Part shown: one piece after another, positions 50,962 through 57,599 of the stretch | Numbering within the stretch: position 1 is the stretch's first letter | Layout of the letters: each line of letters starts with the position of its first letter | Origin: Saccharibacillus brassicae | Lineage (GTDB): Bacteria; Bacillota; Bacilli; Paenibacillales; Paenibacillaceae | Reading direction: 5' to 3' | DNA: 64,000 nt | Assembly (NCBI RefSeq): GCF_006542275.1 | Contig: NZ_CP041217.1 | Coordinates: forward strand, 3,598,501-3,662,500 | Notes under the pieces: generated by a model | The model's database searches: none | Told to the model about the DNA's origin: nothing | What the model saw: only the letters and a program-made list of their open reading frames with translations | Position numbers and translations under genes: made by a program

Positions 50962-51300
50962 TTGACCGAAGACACGATCGAACATTACCGGATGGAACTG
51001 CGGCGCGCCGCTTGGCGCTTCCGCTATAGGCAGAGGATTCGCGGACGAAACGAAAGATCCGGGCTCGAAGAGGGCGAACGGAACCGGGCGGCGGAACCGT
51101 GTGTCCTCGAAGCGGAACGCTCGGCGCGTGAATACGTCGGACTGATTCCTTTTGACAAAGGCAGGGACGTCATCCGAGCGCTGTTTCTGGAAGGAAGAAC
51201 GGAAGCCGAGACGGCGCAGAGCCTTCGGATCAGCCAGCAGGGGGTGAGCAAATGGAAACGCAAATCGCTGGAGCATCTGCGCCGAACGTTGAATTCCTGA
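50962..51300 (+). CDS. Small sigma-70 region-4 protein (SigO-like)
   Basis: A 112-residue protein from TTG 50962 with AAGGAGG 7 bases upstream. The C-terminal half has a helix-turn-helix of sigma region 4 type (GRTEAETAQSLRISQQGVSKWKRKSLEHL). The N-terminal half is basic and helical (MELRRAAWRFRYRQRIRGR). It lacks an obvious region 2. The next gene overlaps it by 49 bases and encodes a 74-residue HTH_16-like protein. In Bacillus subtilis a two-subunit sigma factor is built from SigO (region 4-bearing) and the small RsoA (region 2-like), encoded side by side; this pair could be an equivalent. That role is inferred. Confidence 0.65.
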   Translation: MTEDTIEHYRMELRRAAWRFRYRQRIRGRNERSGLEEGERNRAAEPCVLEAERSAREYVGLIPFDKGRDVIRALFLEGRTEAETAQSLRISQQGVSKWKRKSLEHLRRTLNS

Positions 51301-51476
51301 AGCTGCTGGAGCGGTCGAGAGCGGGAGACCGCAGCGCGCTGATGCGTGTGGTCGAGCTGCTCGAACCGGATATTGCGGAACTGAGCCGGGGTATGCAGAT
51401 GGAGCGGAGCGACGCGATGCAGACGCTCCGCACGGAGCTGATCGGGCTTGTCCTGCGCCGGCCGGCCGAAATTTAA
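51252..51476 (+). CDS. Small HTH_16-like protein (RsoA-like)
   Basis: A 74-residue helical protein from ATG 51252, inside the end of the preceding gene; GGGGGTGA about 8 bases upstream could be its ribosome site. The segment FLKLLERSRAGDRSALMRVVELLEPDI and QTLRTELIGLVLR matches the small helix-turn-helix (HTH_16) proteins seen in mobile elements and in RsoA, where the domain behaves as sigma region 2. The tight overlap suggests a strict partner of the upstream protein. It could instead be an unrelated regulator of a degraded element; no transfer genes are nearby. Confidence 0.6.
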   Translation: METQIAGASAPNVEFLKLLERSRAGDRSALMRVVELLEPDIAELSRGMQMERSDAMQTLRTELIGLVLRRPAEI

Positions 51477-51477
51477 G

Positions 51478-51507
51478 TTGACTTTCCGGCGATTTGCCCG
51501 ATATAAT
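51478..51507 (+). promoter_or_regulatory. Sigma-A promoter of the marR gene
   Basis: TTGACT (51478-51483), 18-base spacer, TATAAT (51502-51507): nearly full consensus. The operator below lies just after the -10. Confidence 0.8.
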
Positions 51508-51511
51508 AGCG

Positions 51512-51528
51512 TGTGCAATAAATGCACA
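51512..51528. promoter_or_regulatory. Palindromic operator of the MarR regulator
   Basis: TGTGCA-ATAAA-TGCACA is a perfect 6-bp inverted repeat with a 5-base spacer, 5 bases past the -10. Its right half continues TGCACATGCAACTAT, which recurs as TGCACATTCAACCAT in front of the next gene. Confidence 0.75.
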
Positions 51529-51586
51529 TGCAACTATATTGGCGGATCGTACGACGGAAACGTTCGAACGCCTGAGGAGAATGCGC

Positions 51587-52012
51587 ATGGACCATCAAGC
51601 CGATACGCTTGGCTTCCTGCTGTCGCGAACTTATCTGGCGTATGCCAAAGCGGCCGGCAAGATCACCGCCGGGGCAGACATGACGCCCGAACAGTACGGG
51701 GTGCTGCACAGGCTGACGCTGGCCGACGGCGTTTCGCAGAAAAAGCTGGCCGCGATCCACTCGCGCGATCAGACGTCGATCAGCAAAGTGCTGGACAAGC
51801 TCGAACACAAAGAGATGATCGTGCGGCGCGGCAATCCGACCGACCGGCGCAGCGTGCTCGTGCATTTGACAGACAAAGGTCGGGACGTCGAACGGCTGCT
51901 GACCCCGCTGATGGAAGCGAGCAACGCGGAAGCGATCGAAGGATTGACGGAAGAAGAGTTGAATTTGTTCATTCGGGTACTGAACCGAATTTTCGGGAAT
52001 GTATCCGGGTGA
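51587..52012 (+). CDS. MarR-family transcriptional regulator
   Basis: A 141-residue winged-helix repressor. An N-terminal dimer helix, then helix-turn-helix GVSQKKLAAIHSRDQTSISKVLDKLEHKE, the wing NPTDRRSVLVHLTDKG, and C-terminal helices. ATG 51587 has GAGGAG 6 bases upstream; ATG 51581 would abut the site. The operator overlapping its promoter and the repeated half-site ahead of the following permease suggest it represses both and is relieved by a small molecule. The ligand is unknown. The next gene encodes an ABC-2/DUF3533-like membrane protein. Confidence 0.93.
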   Translation: MDHQADTLGFLLSRTYLAYAKAAGKITAGADMTPEQYGVLHRLTLADGVSQKKLAAIHSRDQTSISKVLDKLEHKEMIVRRGNPTDRRSVLVHLTDKGRDVERLLTPLMEASNAEAIEGLTEEELNLFIRVLNRIFGNVSG

Positions 52013-52030
52013 CTTTTTTTGTCTAAATAG

Positions 52031-52046
52031 ATGCACATTCAACCAT
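52031..52046 (+). promoter_or_regulatory. Second MarR half-site in front of the permease gene
   Basis: ATGCACATTCAACCAT repeats the right half of the marR operator with two changes. It lies about 80 bp before the permease ATG. Confidence 0.6.
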
Positions 52047-52065
52047 TTAAATTTGAGTCACTGTG

Positions 52066-52094
52066 AAGCATGAATCGAAGCATGAATCGAAGCA
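52066..52094. repeat. 12-bp tandem repeat in the permease leader
   Basis: GCATGAATCGAA occurs two and a half times just before the ribosome site of the permease gene. Confidence 0.6.
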
Positions 52095-52126
52095 GGAACG
52101 ACTTACAAGAGGAGAGAATTTTTTTC

Positions 52127-53233
52127 ATGAAACAAGCTTTCAAGACCATGATGAGCATTACGACGACCCGGGTCGGGATCGTCTTCGCGCTGTTCGTACC
52201 GCTGCTGTTCGTCCTGCTCTGGATGACCGGCTACGACGGCGCGACGCAGCGGATCGACCGTCTGCAGGCCGCCGTCGTCAACGAAGCGGGCGCAGCCGGC
52301 GAGACGATCTCGCAGAGCCTCGCCGATTCCGCTCCGTTCGGCACGACCGTCGTCGCGGATCTCGACCAGGCCAACTCGGCGATGGACGCCGGAGATTACG
52401 CGATGGTCATTCGCATCCCGGCGAGTATCGCATCCGACCTGCGCAGCGGTTCGGCCGAATTGACCTACTACATCAACCAGGGCACGTCCCAAGTGGCGGC
52501 CGCGATGATGGAAGGCGCCGCGACGAAGATCACCGACGGCATGAACGCGGCGGTATCGGGCGGGGCGGCCGCTGCGCCGATCCGGGCCGAAATCGTCAAA
52601 ACGCACGAACAGAGCAATTTTGCCGTCACGATGCTGCCGATGATCCTCGGCTTCATTCCGTATATCGCGATGATGACGATGAATATCCAGTTCAACATTA
52701 CCGCGCAGATCATGAAGCACCGCACCGGCAAATGGGCGATTTTCTGGAGCCGTCAGCTGCTGCTTCTGCTGATCTGCGTCGCCGCTCCGCTCGTGATCGT
52801 GCTTGTGGCGCGGCTGTTCGCCGAACCGGCCTCTTCGCTGTGGAGCCTGTGGTTGCTGCTGAGCCTCGTCTTCCTGGCGAGCGCCTGCCTGACGCAGATG
52901 AGCTTTGCGCTGCTGGGCAACGCGGCTCCGCTGTTCAATGTCGCGCTCGTGCCGATCCAGCTTATGACGGCGGGCAATATCATCCCGGCCGATATGCTGG
53001 CGCCGTTCTATCGTCATCTGGGCAGCTTCCTGCCGGCGCCGAACGGTATTCAGGGCTTTATGCGCCTGATCTACAACGGGGACGGAGCCGGCACATTCAT
53101 GCTGCATCTGCTGCTGATCGCGCTCGTCACCTGGGCGATTACGCTGCTGCGCGTCCGGCTGCAGCCGGACAATCCGGCACCGGCCGCTGCCGGGCAGGCA
53201 GGCGCTCCGGGCCGAACGGCCGCGTCGCATTGA
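52127..53233 (+). CDS. DUF3533 / ABC-2-like membrane protein
   Basis: A 368-residue membrane protein of the YhgE/Pip-like or DUF3533 type. One helix near the start (VGIVFALFVPLLFVLLWMTG), a long extracellular domain (about 50-180) with a phage-receptor-like coiled part, and a C-terminal block of five helices (FIPYIAMMTMNIQF ... FMLHLLLIALVTWAITLL). Members lack an ATPase and are linked to export of proteins or drugs. It follows MarR and shares its half-site, a usual arrangement for efflux genes. GGAGAG is about 10 bases before ATG 52127; upstream ATGs lie in the 12-bp repeats and have no ribosome site. Confidence 0.8.
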   Translation: MKQAFKTMMSITTTRVGIVFALFVPLLFVLLWMTGYDGATQRIDRLQAAVVNEAGAAGETISQSLADSAPFGTTVVADLDQANSAMDAGDYAMVIRIPASIASDLRSGSAELTYYINQGTSQVAAAMMEGAATKITDGMNAAVSGGAAAAPIRAEIVKTHEQSNFAVTMLPMILGFIPYIAMMTMNIQFNITAQIMKHRTGKWAIFWSRQLLLLLICVAAPLVIVLVARLFAEPASSLWSLWLLLSLVFLASACLTQMSFALLGNAAPLFNVALVPIQLMTAGNIIPADMLAPFYRHLGSFLPAPNGIQGFMRLIYNGDGAGTFMLHLLLIALVTWAITLLRVRLQPDNPAPAAAGQAGAPGRTAASH

Positions 53234-53281
53234 TTCCGTAAGGCAGCGTGGCATGCGCATCCTCGGCTTGTTCTTTATTCG

Positions 53282-53317
53282 AAGCGGGTACTCTCCAGCA
53301 GAGTGCCCGCTTTTTTG
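53282..53317 (+). terminator. Intrinsic terminator after the permease gene
   Basis: AAGCGGG-ACTCT / AGAGT-CCCGCTT with a 5-base loop and six T residues. Confidence 0.85.
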
Positions 53318-53353
53318 CGCCTACCATTAAGGGTACAGGACTCGTACGCGAAG

Positions 53354-53410
53354 TTGATTTCGGTGAACGGAGCGGTTACAATGAGGGAAGAGGTGATAGT
53401 TTATACTATC
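53354..53410 (+). promoter_or_regulatory. Promoter and operator of the tetR gene
   Basis: TTGATT (53354-53359), 17-base spacer, TACAAT (53377-53382). Downstream of it lies the palindrome GATAGT-TTAT-ACTATC (53395-53410), well placed for autorepression by the TetR-family product. Confidence 0.75.
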
Positions 53411-53461
53411 AAAAGATAGCTTGTCGTATCTCCCGGTGGAATGCGAGAAGGAGGAGGCGTC

Positions 53462-54052
53462 ATGAGAAAAACATCGGTGCCGGCCCGGCCGGCTCAACCG
53501 AATCAGATCCGCATGAATCATATTCTGGACACGGCGACCGGACTGCTGATCGAGAAGCCGAACGCTTCGCTGAACGAGATCGCGCAGCAGGCCGGTATCG
53601 GCATCGCGACGCTGCACCGTTACGTGGAGAGCCGAGAGCAGCTGATGGTCCGGCTGGGCTTCCGGGCGATCGAAGTCGTTCGGACCGCGATCGCGGGCGT
53701 GGCGTTCGACGAGGAGCAGGCGGAACGTTACGTGACCGACTTGATCGAAGCGCTCGTGCCGCTTGGCGACAAAGTACATTTTCTCGTGCACGACGCTTCG
53801 GTCAACGAAAATCCGGAGATCGAGCAAGCGTACGAGAAGCTGCGGCAGCCGGTCATGGAAGCGTTCGAGCGGCTGCGCGAGCGGGGCGTCTTCCGGGCGG
53901 AACTGCAGCCGGAATGGATGTGGGGCACGGCGTATTCGCTGCTGTTTCTGGCGTGGGAACAGATCCGGGCGGGTGTGCTCGCGCCCCGCGCGGCGGTCAG
54001 CCTCGTGGCGGATACGCTGTGCAGGGGACTCGGGCCCGATAGACGTCGATAA
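53462..54052 (+). CDS. TetR-family transcriptional regulator
   Basis: A 196-residue repressor. The N-terminal helix-turn-helix has ASLNEIAQQAGIGIATLHRYVESREQLM (about 37-64), the TetR signature. The C-terminal helices form a ligand pocket, with the conserved stretch WMWGTAYSLLFLAWEQI. ATG 53462 has GGAGG about 8 bases upstream. Its palindromic operator lies in its own promoter. The adjacent downstream gene (Asp23-like) starts 36 bases after the stop and may be in the same transcript. The inducer and other targets are unknown. Confidence 0.92.
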   Translation: MRKTSVPARPAQPNQIRMNHILDTATGLLIEKPNASLNEIAQQAGIGIATLHRYVESREQLMVRLGFRAIEVVRTAIAGVAFDEEQAERYVTDLIEALVPLGDKVHFLVHDASVNENPEIEQAYEKLRQPVMEAFERLRERGVFRAELQPEWMWGTAYSLLFLAWEQIRAGVLAPRAAVSLVADTLCRGLGPDRRR

Positions 54053-54088
54053 CCTATTCGGGCCTGCGGCCCTCAAGGAGGACGAAGC

Positions 54089-54505
54089 ATGAAGATCGAG
54101 ACGGGTTACGGGCATATTCGGGTAGCGGAGAAAGCGCTGCGCAAGATCGTAGCCGGCGCGCTGGCGCAGACGGAAGGGATCGTGATCGAAGGGATCGCGC
54201 TTGAAAAAAAGAGTCCGAAGCAAGACGGTTCAACCGCCTCTTCGGACCGGCTGCGCGCAGCCGCCAAAAGCGGCCGTATCGCGCTGCATCTTCGCGACCG
54301 CTTTCTCGACGTCGAGCTTCGGATCGACGTGCGCTTCGGCGCACGCATTCCCGAAGTGTGCCGGCAGCTCAAGTACAATGTCGGCACGGGCATCGAGACG
54401 CTAACCGGACTTGCGGTCGGCACGGTGACGATCGTCGTCGAGAATCTGATCGGGCTTCGGATCGACCGCGGCGAAGGACATTTGGACAGGCAGCCAGGAA
54501 TTTGA
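54089..54505 (+). CDS. Asp23/Gls24 family envelope-stress protein
   Basis: A 138-residue small protein of the Asp23 family, which lines the cytoplasmic face of the membrane in Gram-positives and answers alkaline or envelope stress. The core IRVAEKALRKIVAGALAQTEGIV opens the domain. LHLRDRFLDVELRIDVRFGARIPEVCRQLKYNVGTGIETLTGL and VTIVVENLIGL complete it. A short charged insert (KKSPKQDGSTASSD) interrupts strands one and two. AAGGAGG is about 8 bases before the ATG. It lies in tandem with TetR and a GNAT gene. Confidence 0.9.
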   Translation: MKIETGYGHIRVAEKALRKIVAGALAQTEGIVIEGIALEKKSPKQDGSTASSDRLRAAAKSGRIALHLRDRFLDVELRIDVRFGARIPEVCRQLKYNVGTGIETLTGLAVGTVTIVVENLIGLRIDRGEGHLDRQPGI

Positions 54506-54540
54506 CCTTTTTTAGACAGACATAAGGAGAGTGTACGTAC

Positions 54541-55137
54541 ATGCCGAACATCGTAAAAGCCGATCCCCGTTCGACGGTCGGCGCCAAGCTGCTCATGATG
54601 GCCATGGGTCAAACGGCTCATGCGCTGATCGGCAGCCGCGACGTCCGGACGGTGGAACGCGTCATGCGCAAGCTGTGGCGCGCGGATCGCAACCGCTTCA
54701 GCTACGAATACGCGTACGAAGCCAAGCACGCAGACGAGACGATGGGCGTCGTTACCTGCTGCCCCGCTTCCCGGTTGGAGCAGTTGGCCTGGCCGACTTT
54801 CACCCGGCTGCTGGCTTACCGCAAGCTTCCGCTGATTGCTTACCATCTGCTTCACCCGCGCCAACTGCTGGCATTGACCGGTCTCAAGGAAGGGCTCAGC
54901 GACGAATTCCATATCGCGGCGCTGGCGACCATGCCGCACGGACGCGGACTGGGAATCGGCTCGAAGTTGATCGCTTTTGCCGAAGAAGAGGCACTGCGCC
55001 AGCGCTTCACCGCCTGCTCGCTGACGGTCAGCCTCGGCAACCCGGACGCCCGGCGGCTGTACGAGCGCCTCGGCTACCGGGTAACCGACGAGCTGCCCGG
55101 CCTGTCGCTGCAGCGGATGCGCAAAGCGCTCATTTGA
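54541..55137 (+). CDS. GNAT-family N-acetyltransferase
   Basis: A 198-residue acetyltransferase. The coenzyme A loop is ALATMPHGRGLGIGSKLIAFAEEEA (R/Q-x-x-G-x-G/A pattern), followed by LTVSLGNPDARRLYERLGYRV, the hallmark C-terminal strand and helix. The N-terminal 90 residues are variable and would define the substrate. ATG 54541 follows AAGGAG about 12 bases upstream. Neighbours are an Asp23 gene and a radical SAM gene; there is no evidence of a shared pathway. Substrate unknown. Confidence 0.85.
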   Translation: MPNIVKADPRSTVGAKLLMMAMGQTAHALIGSRDVRTVERVMRKLWRADRNRFSYEYAYEAKHADETMGVVTCCPASRLEQLAWPTFTRLLAYRKLPLIAYHLLHPRQLLALTGLKEGLSDEFHIAALATMPHGRGLGIGSKLIAFAEEEALRQRFTACSLTVSLGNPDARRLYERLGYRVTDELPGLSLQRMRKALI

Positions 55138-55250
55138 CCGCCTGCCCGTGCGGGGCGGGCTTTTGCTGCCGGATTCGGGAGAATGGTTCGTTTCGGGGGT
55201 TGAGCTTTTGCTCCCCGGAACACATAATAGACACAGAACCTACACCGGAA

Positions 55251-56153
55251 ATGGAGCGTCAACTTTTGAAAACATTCAAAAAAGTATATATCGAAATTAC
55301 GAGCGTCTGCAATCTGTCCTGCCACTTCTGTCCACCGACGGCGCGTCAGGCGAAGTTTATCAAGCCGGAGACGTTCGCGCAGATTTTGGACAAAATCGAT
55401 CCGCATACCAACCATATCTACCTGCATGTCAAAGGCGAACCGCTGCTGCATCCCAAAATCGACGTCCTGCTCGATTTGGCGCACGAGCGCGGCTTCAACG
55501 TCAACATCACGACGAACGGCACGCTGATCGCCAAAAACCGCGACAAGCTGCTCGGCAAGCCGGCGCTGCGCCAGATGAACTTTTCGCTGCACAGCTTCGA
55601 CGGCCATGCCGGTTCGACCGACCGCAACGGCTATCTGGCCGATATCCTGTCGTTCGTACGCGACGCTTCGCAGCATGAGGTGTCCGGCAAGCTGATCTTC
55701 TCGTTCCGCCTGTGGAACCTGACCGAAGACAATATGACCAACGCCGCGCGCAGCCGCAACCGCGAGACGCTGGAGCTGATCGAGCGCGAATACGCACTGG
55801 ATTACCGGATCGAGGAGCGGTTCGAGCGCGGCAAAGGGCTCAAAGTATCGGGCAACGTCTACCTGAACCAGGACCACGAGTTCCAATGGCCGAGCCTGAG
55901 CGCGCCCGAAGACGACGGCAAAGGCTTCTGCCACGCGCTGCGCAGCCATGCGGCTATTCTGGTCGACGGCACGGTCGTGCCCTGCTGCCTGGACGGCGAA
56001 GGCGTGATCAATCTCGGCAACGTGCTGGAGCAGGAATTTTCCGAGATCGTCGAGAGCAAGCGCGCCAACGATCTCGTCTACGGTTTTTCCCGCCGCGAAG
56101 CGGTGGAGGAGCTGTGCCGCAAGTGCGGATATCGCAAAAGATTCGGGGCTTGA
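55251..56153 (+). CDS. Radical SAM protein with SPASM-like C-terminus
   Basis: A 300-residue radical S-adenosylmethionine enzyme. The cluster motif C-x3-C-x2-C is CNLSCHFC (about residues 20-27), followed by the GEP motif in VKGEPLLHPKIDVLL. The C-terminal part has Cys pairs (VPCCLDGEG and ELCRKCGYRKR) that could bind an auxiliary cluster, as in SPASM proteins. It may modify a peptide or tRNA; no precursor peptide is visible next to it. ATG 55251 lacks a good ribosome site, whereas TTG 55266 is well placed behind GGAG, so the start is uncertain by five codons. Confidence 0.85.
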   Translation: MERQLLKTFKKVYIEITSVCNLSCHFCPPTARQAKFIKPETFAQILDKIDPHTNHIYLHVKGEPLLHPKIDVLLDLAHERGFNVNITTNGTLIAKNRDKLLGKPALRQMNFSLHSFDGHAGSTDRNGYLADILSFVRDASQHEVSGKLIFSFRLWNLTEDNMTNAARSRNRETLELIEREYALDYRIEERFERGKGLKVSGNVYLNQDHEFQWPSLSAPEDDGKGFCHALRSHAAILVDGTVVPCCLDGEGVINLGNVLEQEFSEIVESKRANDLVYGFSRREAVEELCRKCGYRKRFGA

Positions 56154-56224
56154 CGGCGGATTGGAAGGCAGGGCGAAAGCGGTGCGAAAGCGGGGAGACG
56201 TCTCGCAGAGCGATCGGCCTGTCG

Positions 56225-56452
56225 GATGCGCCGGCAGGGAAGCAGGCTTTCGTGTACGAATTTTTCATCGACGAGCCCTGCCGCAATCAAGGGTACGGGC
56301 AGGCCGCCATGCGGTCGCCCGACGATACGGCGCGCTCGCTCGGAGCGTTCTCGATCGGGCTGCATGTATTCGGACATAATGCCACCGCGCTGCACGTATA
56401 CCGCAAAGCCGGCTGCGAGGTGACCGATTACAAAATGGCCAAAAGACTGTAA
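56225..56452 (+). pseudogene. GNAT acetyltransferase remnant
   Basis: In frame without a usable start, the segment reads AFVYEFFIDEPCRNQGYGQAA (a GNAT coenzyme A loop, QGYGQAA), then GAFSIGLHVFGHNATALHVYRKAGCEVTDYKMAKRL, the typical GNAT ending. The N-terminal half of such a protein (about 90 residues) is missing; what stands before it is the end of the radical SAM gene and an unrelated spacer. A terminator follows at 56473. It is most simply a 5'-truncated gene. Confidence 0.7.
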
Positions 56453-56472
56453 AGGCAATTTCAGTGTGTCCG

Positions 56473-56508
56473 AAAACCCGACTTTCCCTACGGAAACTCG
56501 GGTTTTTT
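56473..56508 (+). terminator. Intrinsic terminator after the GNAT remnant
   Basis: AAAACCCGA-TTTCC / GGAAA-TCGGGTTTT with six T residues. Confidence 0.85.
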
Positions 56509-56599
56509 GGCGTATTCGGGATGTGTGCGATAGCGGCTTCCGGAGTCTGGATTCCGGAGGTTAGCCGAATCTGAATTCGAATCCGGGGGTTCGGCCTAC

Positions 56600-56930
56600 T
56601 CTTTTTAGCCTAACCGCTTGCCGACTGTGCCCAATCGTGCGCCCGGCGATACCCGGTCCGAATGACCGCCGCATCGAACCGTAGGCCCACCAATATTCAA
56701 CCTGCGTACCTGCTGTATCCAGCCGTACGTTCGCCAACATCCAATTTGAATGACCACCGCATCCAACCGTACGCCCACCAATATCCAACCTGCGTACCCG
56801 CTGTGCCCAATCGTGCGTCTGCCAACACCCAACTTGAATGACCGCCGCATCCAACTGTACGCCCACCAATATCCAACCTGCGTACCTCCCTGTATCCAGT
56901 CGTGCGTTCGCCAACATCCAATCCGCATCC
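56600..56930. repeat. 88-bp minisatellite, about 3.5 units
   Basis: GCCCACCAATATCCAACCTG or a near variant starts at 56685, 56773 and 56861, exactly 88 bases apart. A degenerate unit precedes them from about 56600. Units contain GTGCGTTCGCCAACATCCAA and AATGACCGCCGCATCCAACC. The minus strand stays open in several frames, which is a by-product of the repeat; 88 is not a multiple of three. Confidence 0.9.
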
Positions 56931-56952
56931 CCATCACGCCCCACGCGGTACG

Positions 56953-57135
56953 TAACGAATCCTCCTATCGCTATTTGCCGATATTCGGCCTTTTTCTAAA
57001 TCTAACGAATCGCTGTATCCTTATTGGCCCGAAAAAGGCCGATTTCAAGCGATTCAGGCCCAATAACGTTATCACGATTCGTTAGTTTGGAAAAAAGCGC
57101 GTTAAAAGCCAAAATAGCGTGCCTACGATTCGTTA
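56953..57135. repeat. 183-bp four-arm palindromic element, copy C
   Basis: Forward arms begin at 56953 and 57003 (TAACGAATCC ... TCGCTATTTGCC; TAACGAATCG ... TCCTTATT). Inverted arms end at 57084 and 57135 (ATCACGATTCGTTA; GCCTACGATTCGTTA). Same length and spacing as copies A and B. Confidence 0.85.
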
Positions 57136-57599
57136 CGGTCGGCGCAGAAGCGAAGAAACGAGTCCAAGCGCCAATGTCAGGCTGACGATTCTTCGAAATC
57201 CCGAATTTCGAGGAATCCCGCAGCTACAAGCCTCCCGCCGCTTTAATCCTCCCGCAGCTACAAGCCTACTGATGCTCCAAGCATCTGGCGGCTTCAGGAA
57301 TCGAGAACGTCAAGCTTCCCGTATCCCCGAGCGCTACGCACCGCACATCCGGTCTCTCCAAACATTCCGCAGCACCTCGCATTCTGCACCTTGCCCCCCG
57401 CACCCCGCACGGCCCCCGCGTATCCCCCAGCACTCCGCATCCTGCACCGCGCCCGCACATATCCCCCATCCCCGGCATCGCGCCTTCCTTCCAACAGACC
57501 GTCTACCGAAATTCCGAGTCCGGTGCTTTGCTTTCGCGTTCTCGGTTTCTTTATAATAGAAGGAAATCAGGAACAGGCAGACAGAAAGGATGAGCGGCA
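57136..57599. other. Gene-poor tract with short imperfect repeats
   Basis: No supported gene. CCTCCCGC(C/A)GCTTTAA / CCTCCCGCAGCTACAAGCCT units (57224-57270) and C-rich CCCCGCACC units (57390-57470) are present. Promoter and ribosome site (AAAGGA, 57585) of the next gene lie at the end. Confidence 0.5.

Noticed and set aside
54531..55250. Fusion of GNAT-region sequence to the radical SAM protein
   Set aside because: The frame is open by chance; the GNAT gene itself uses another frame, and the radical SAM family begins near 55251.
56605..56944. Cys/Trp-rich small proteins on the minus strand of the 88-bp repeats
   Set aside because: The same peptide motif appears in different frames of successive units because the period is not a multiple of three; there is no ribosome site.
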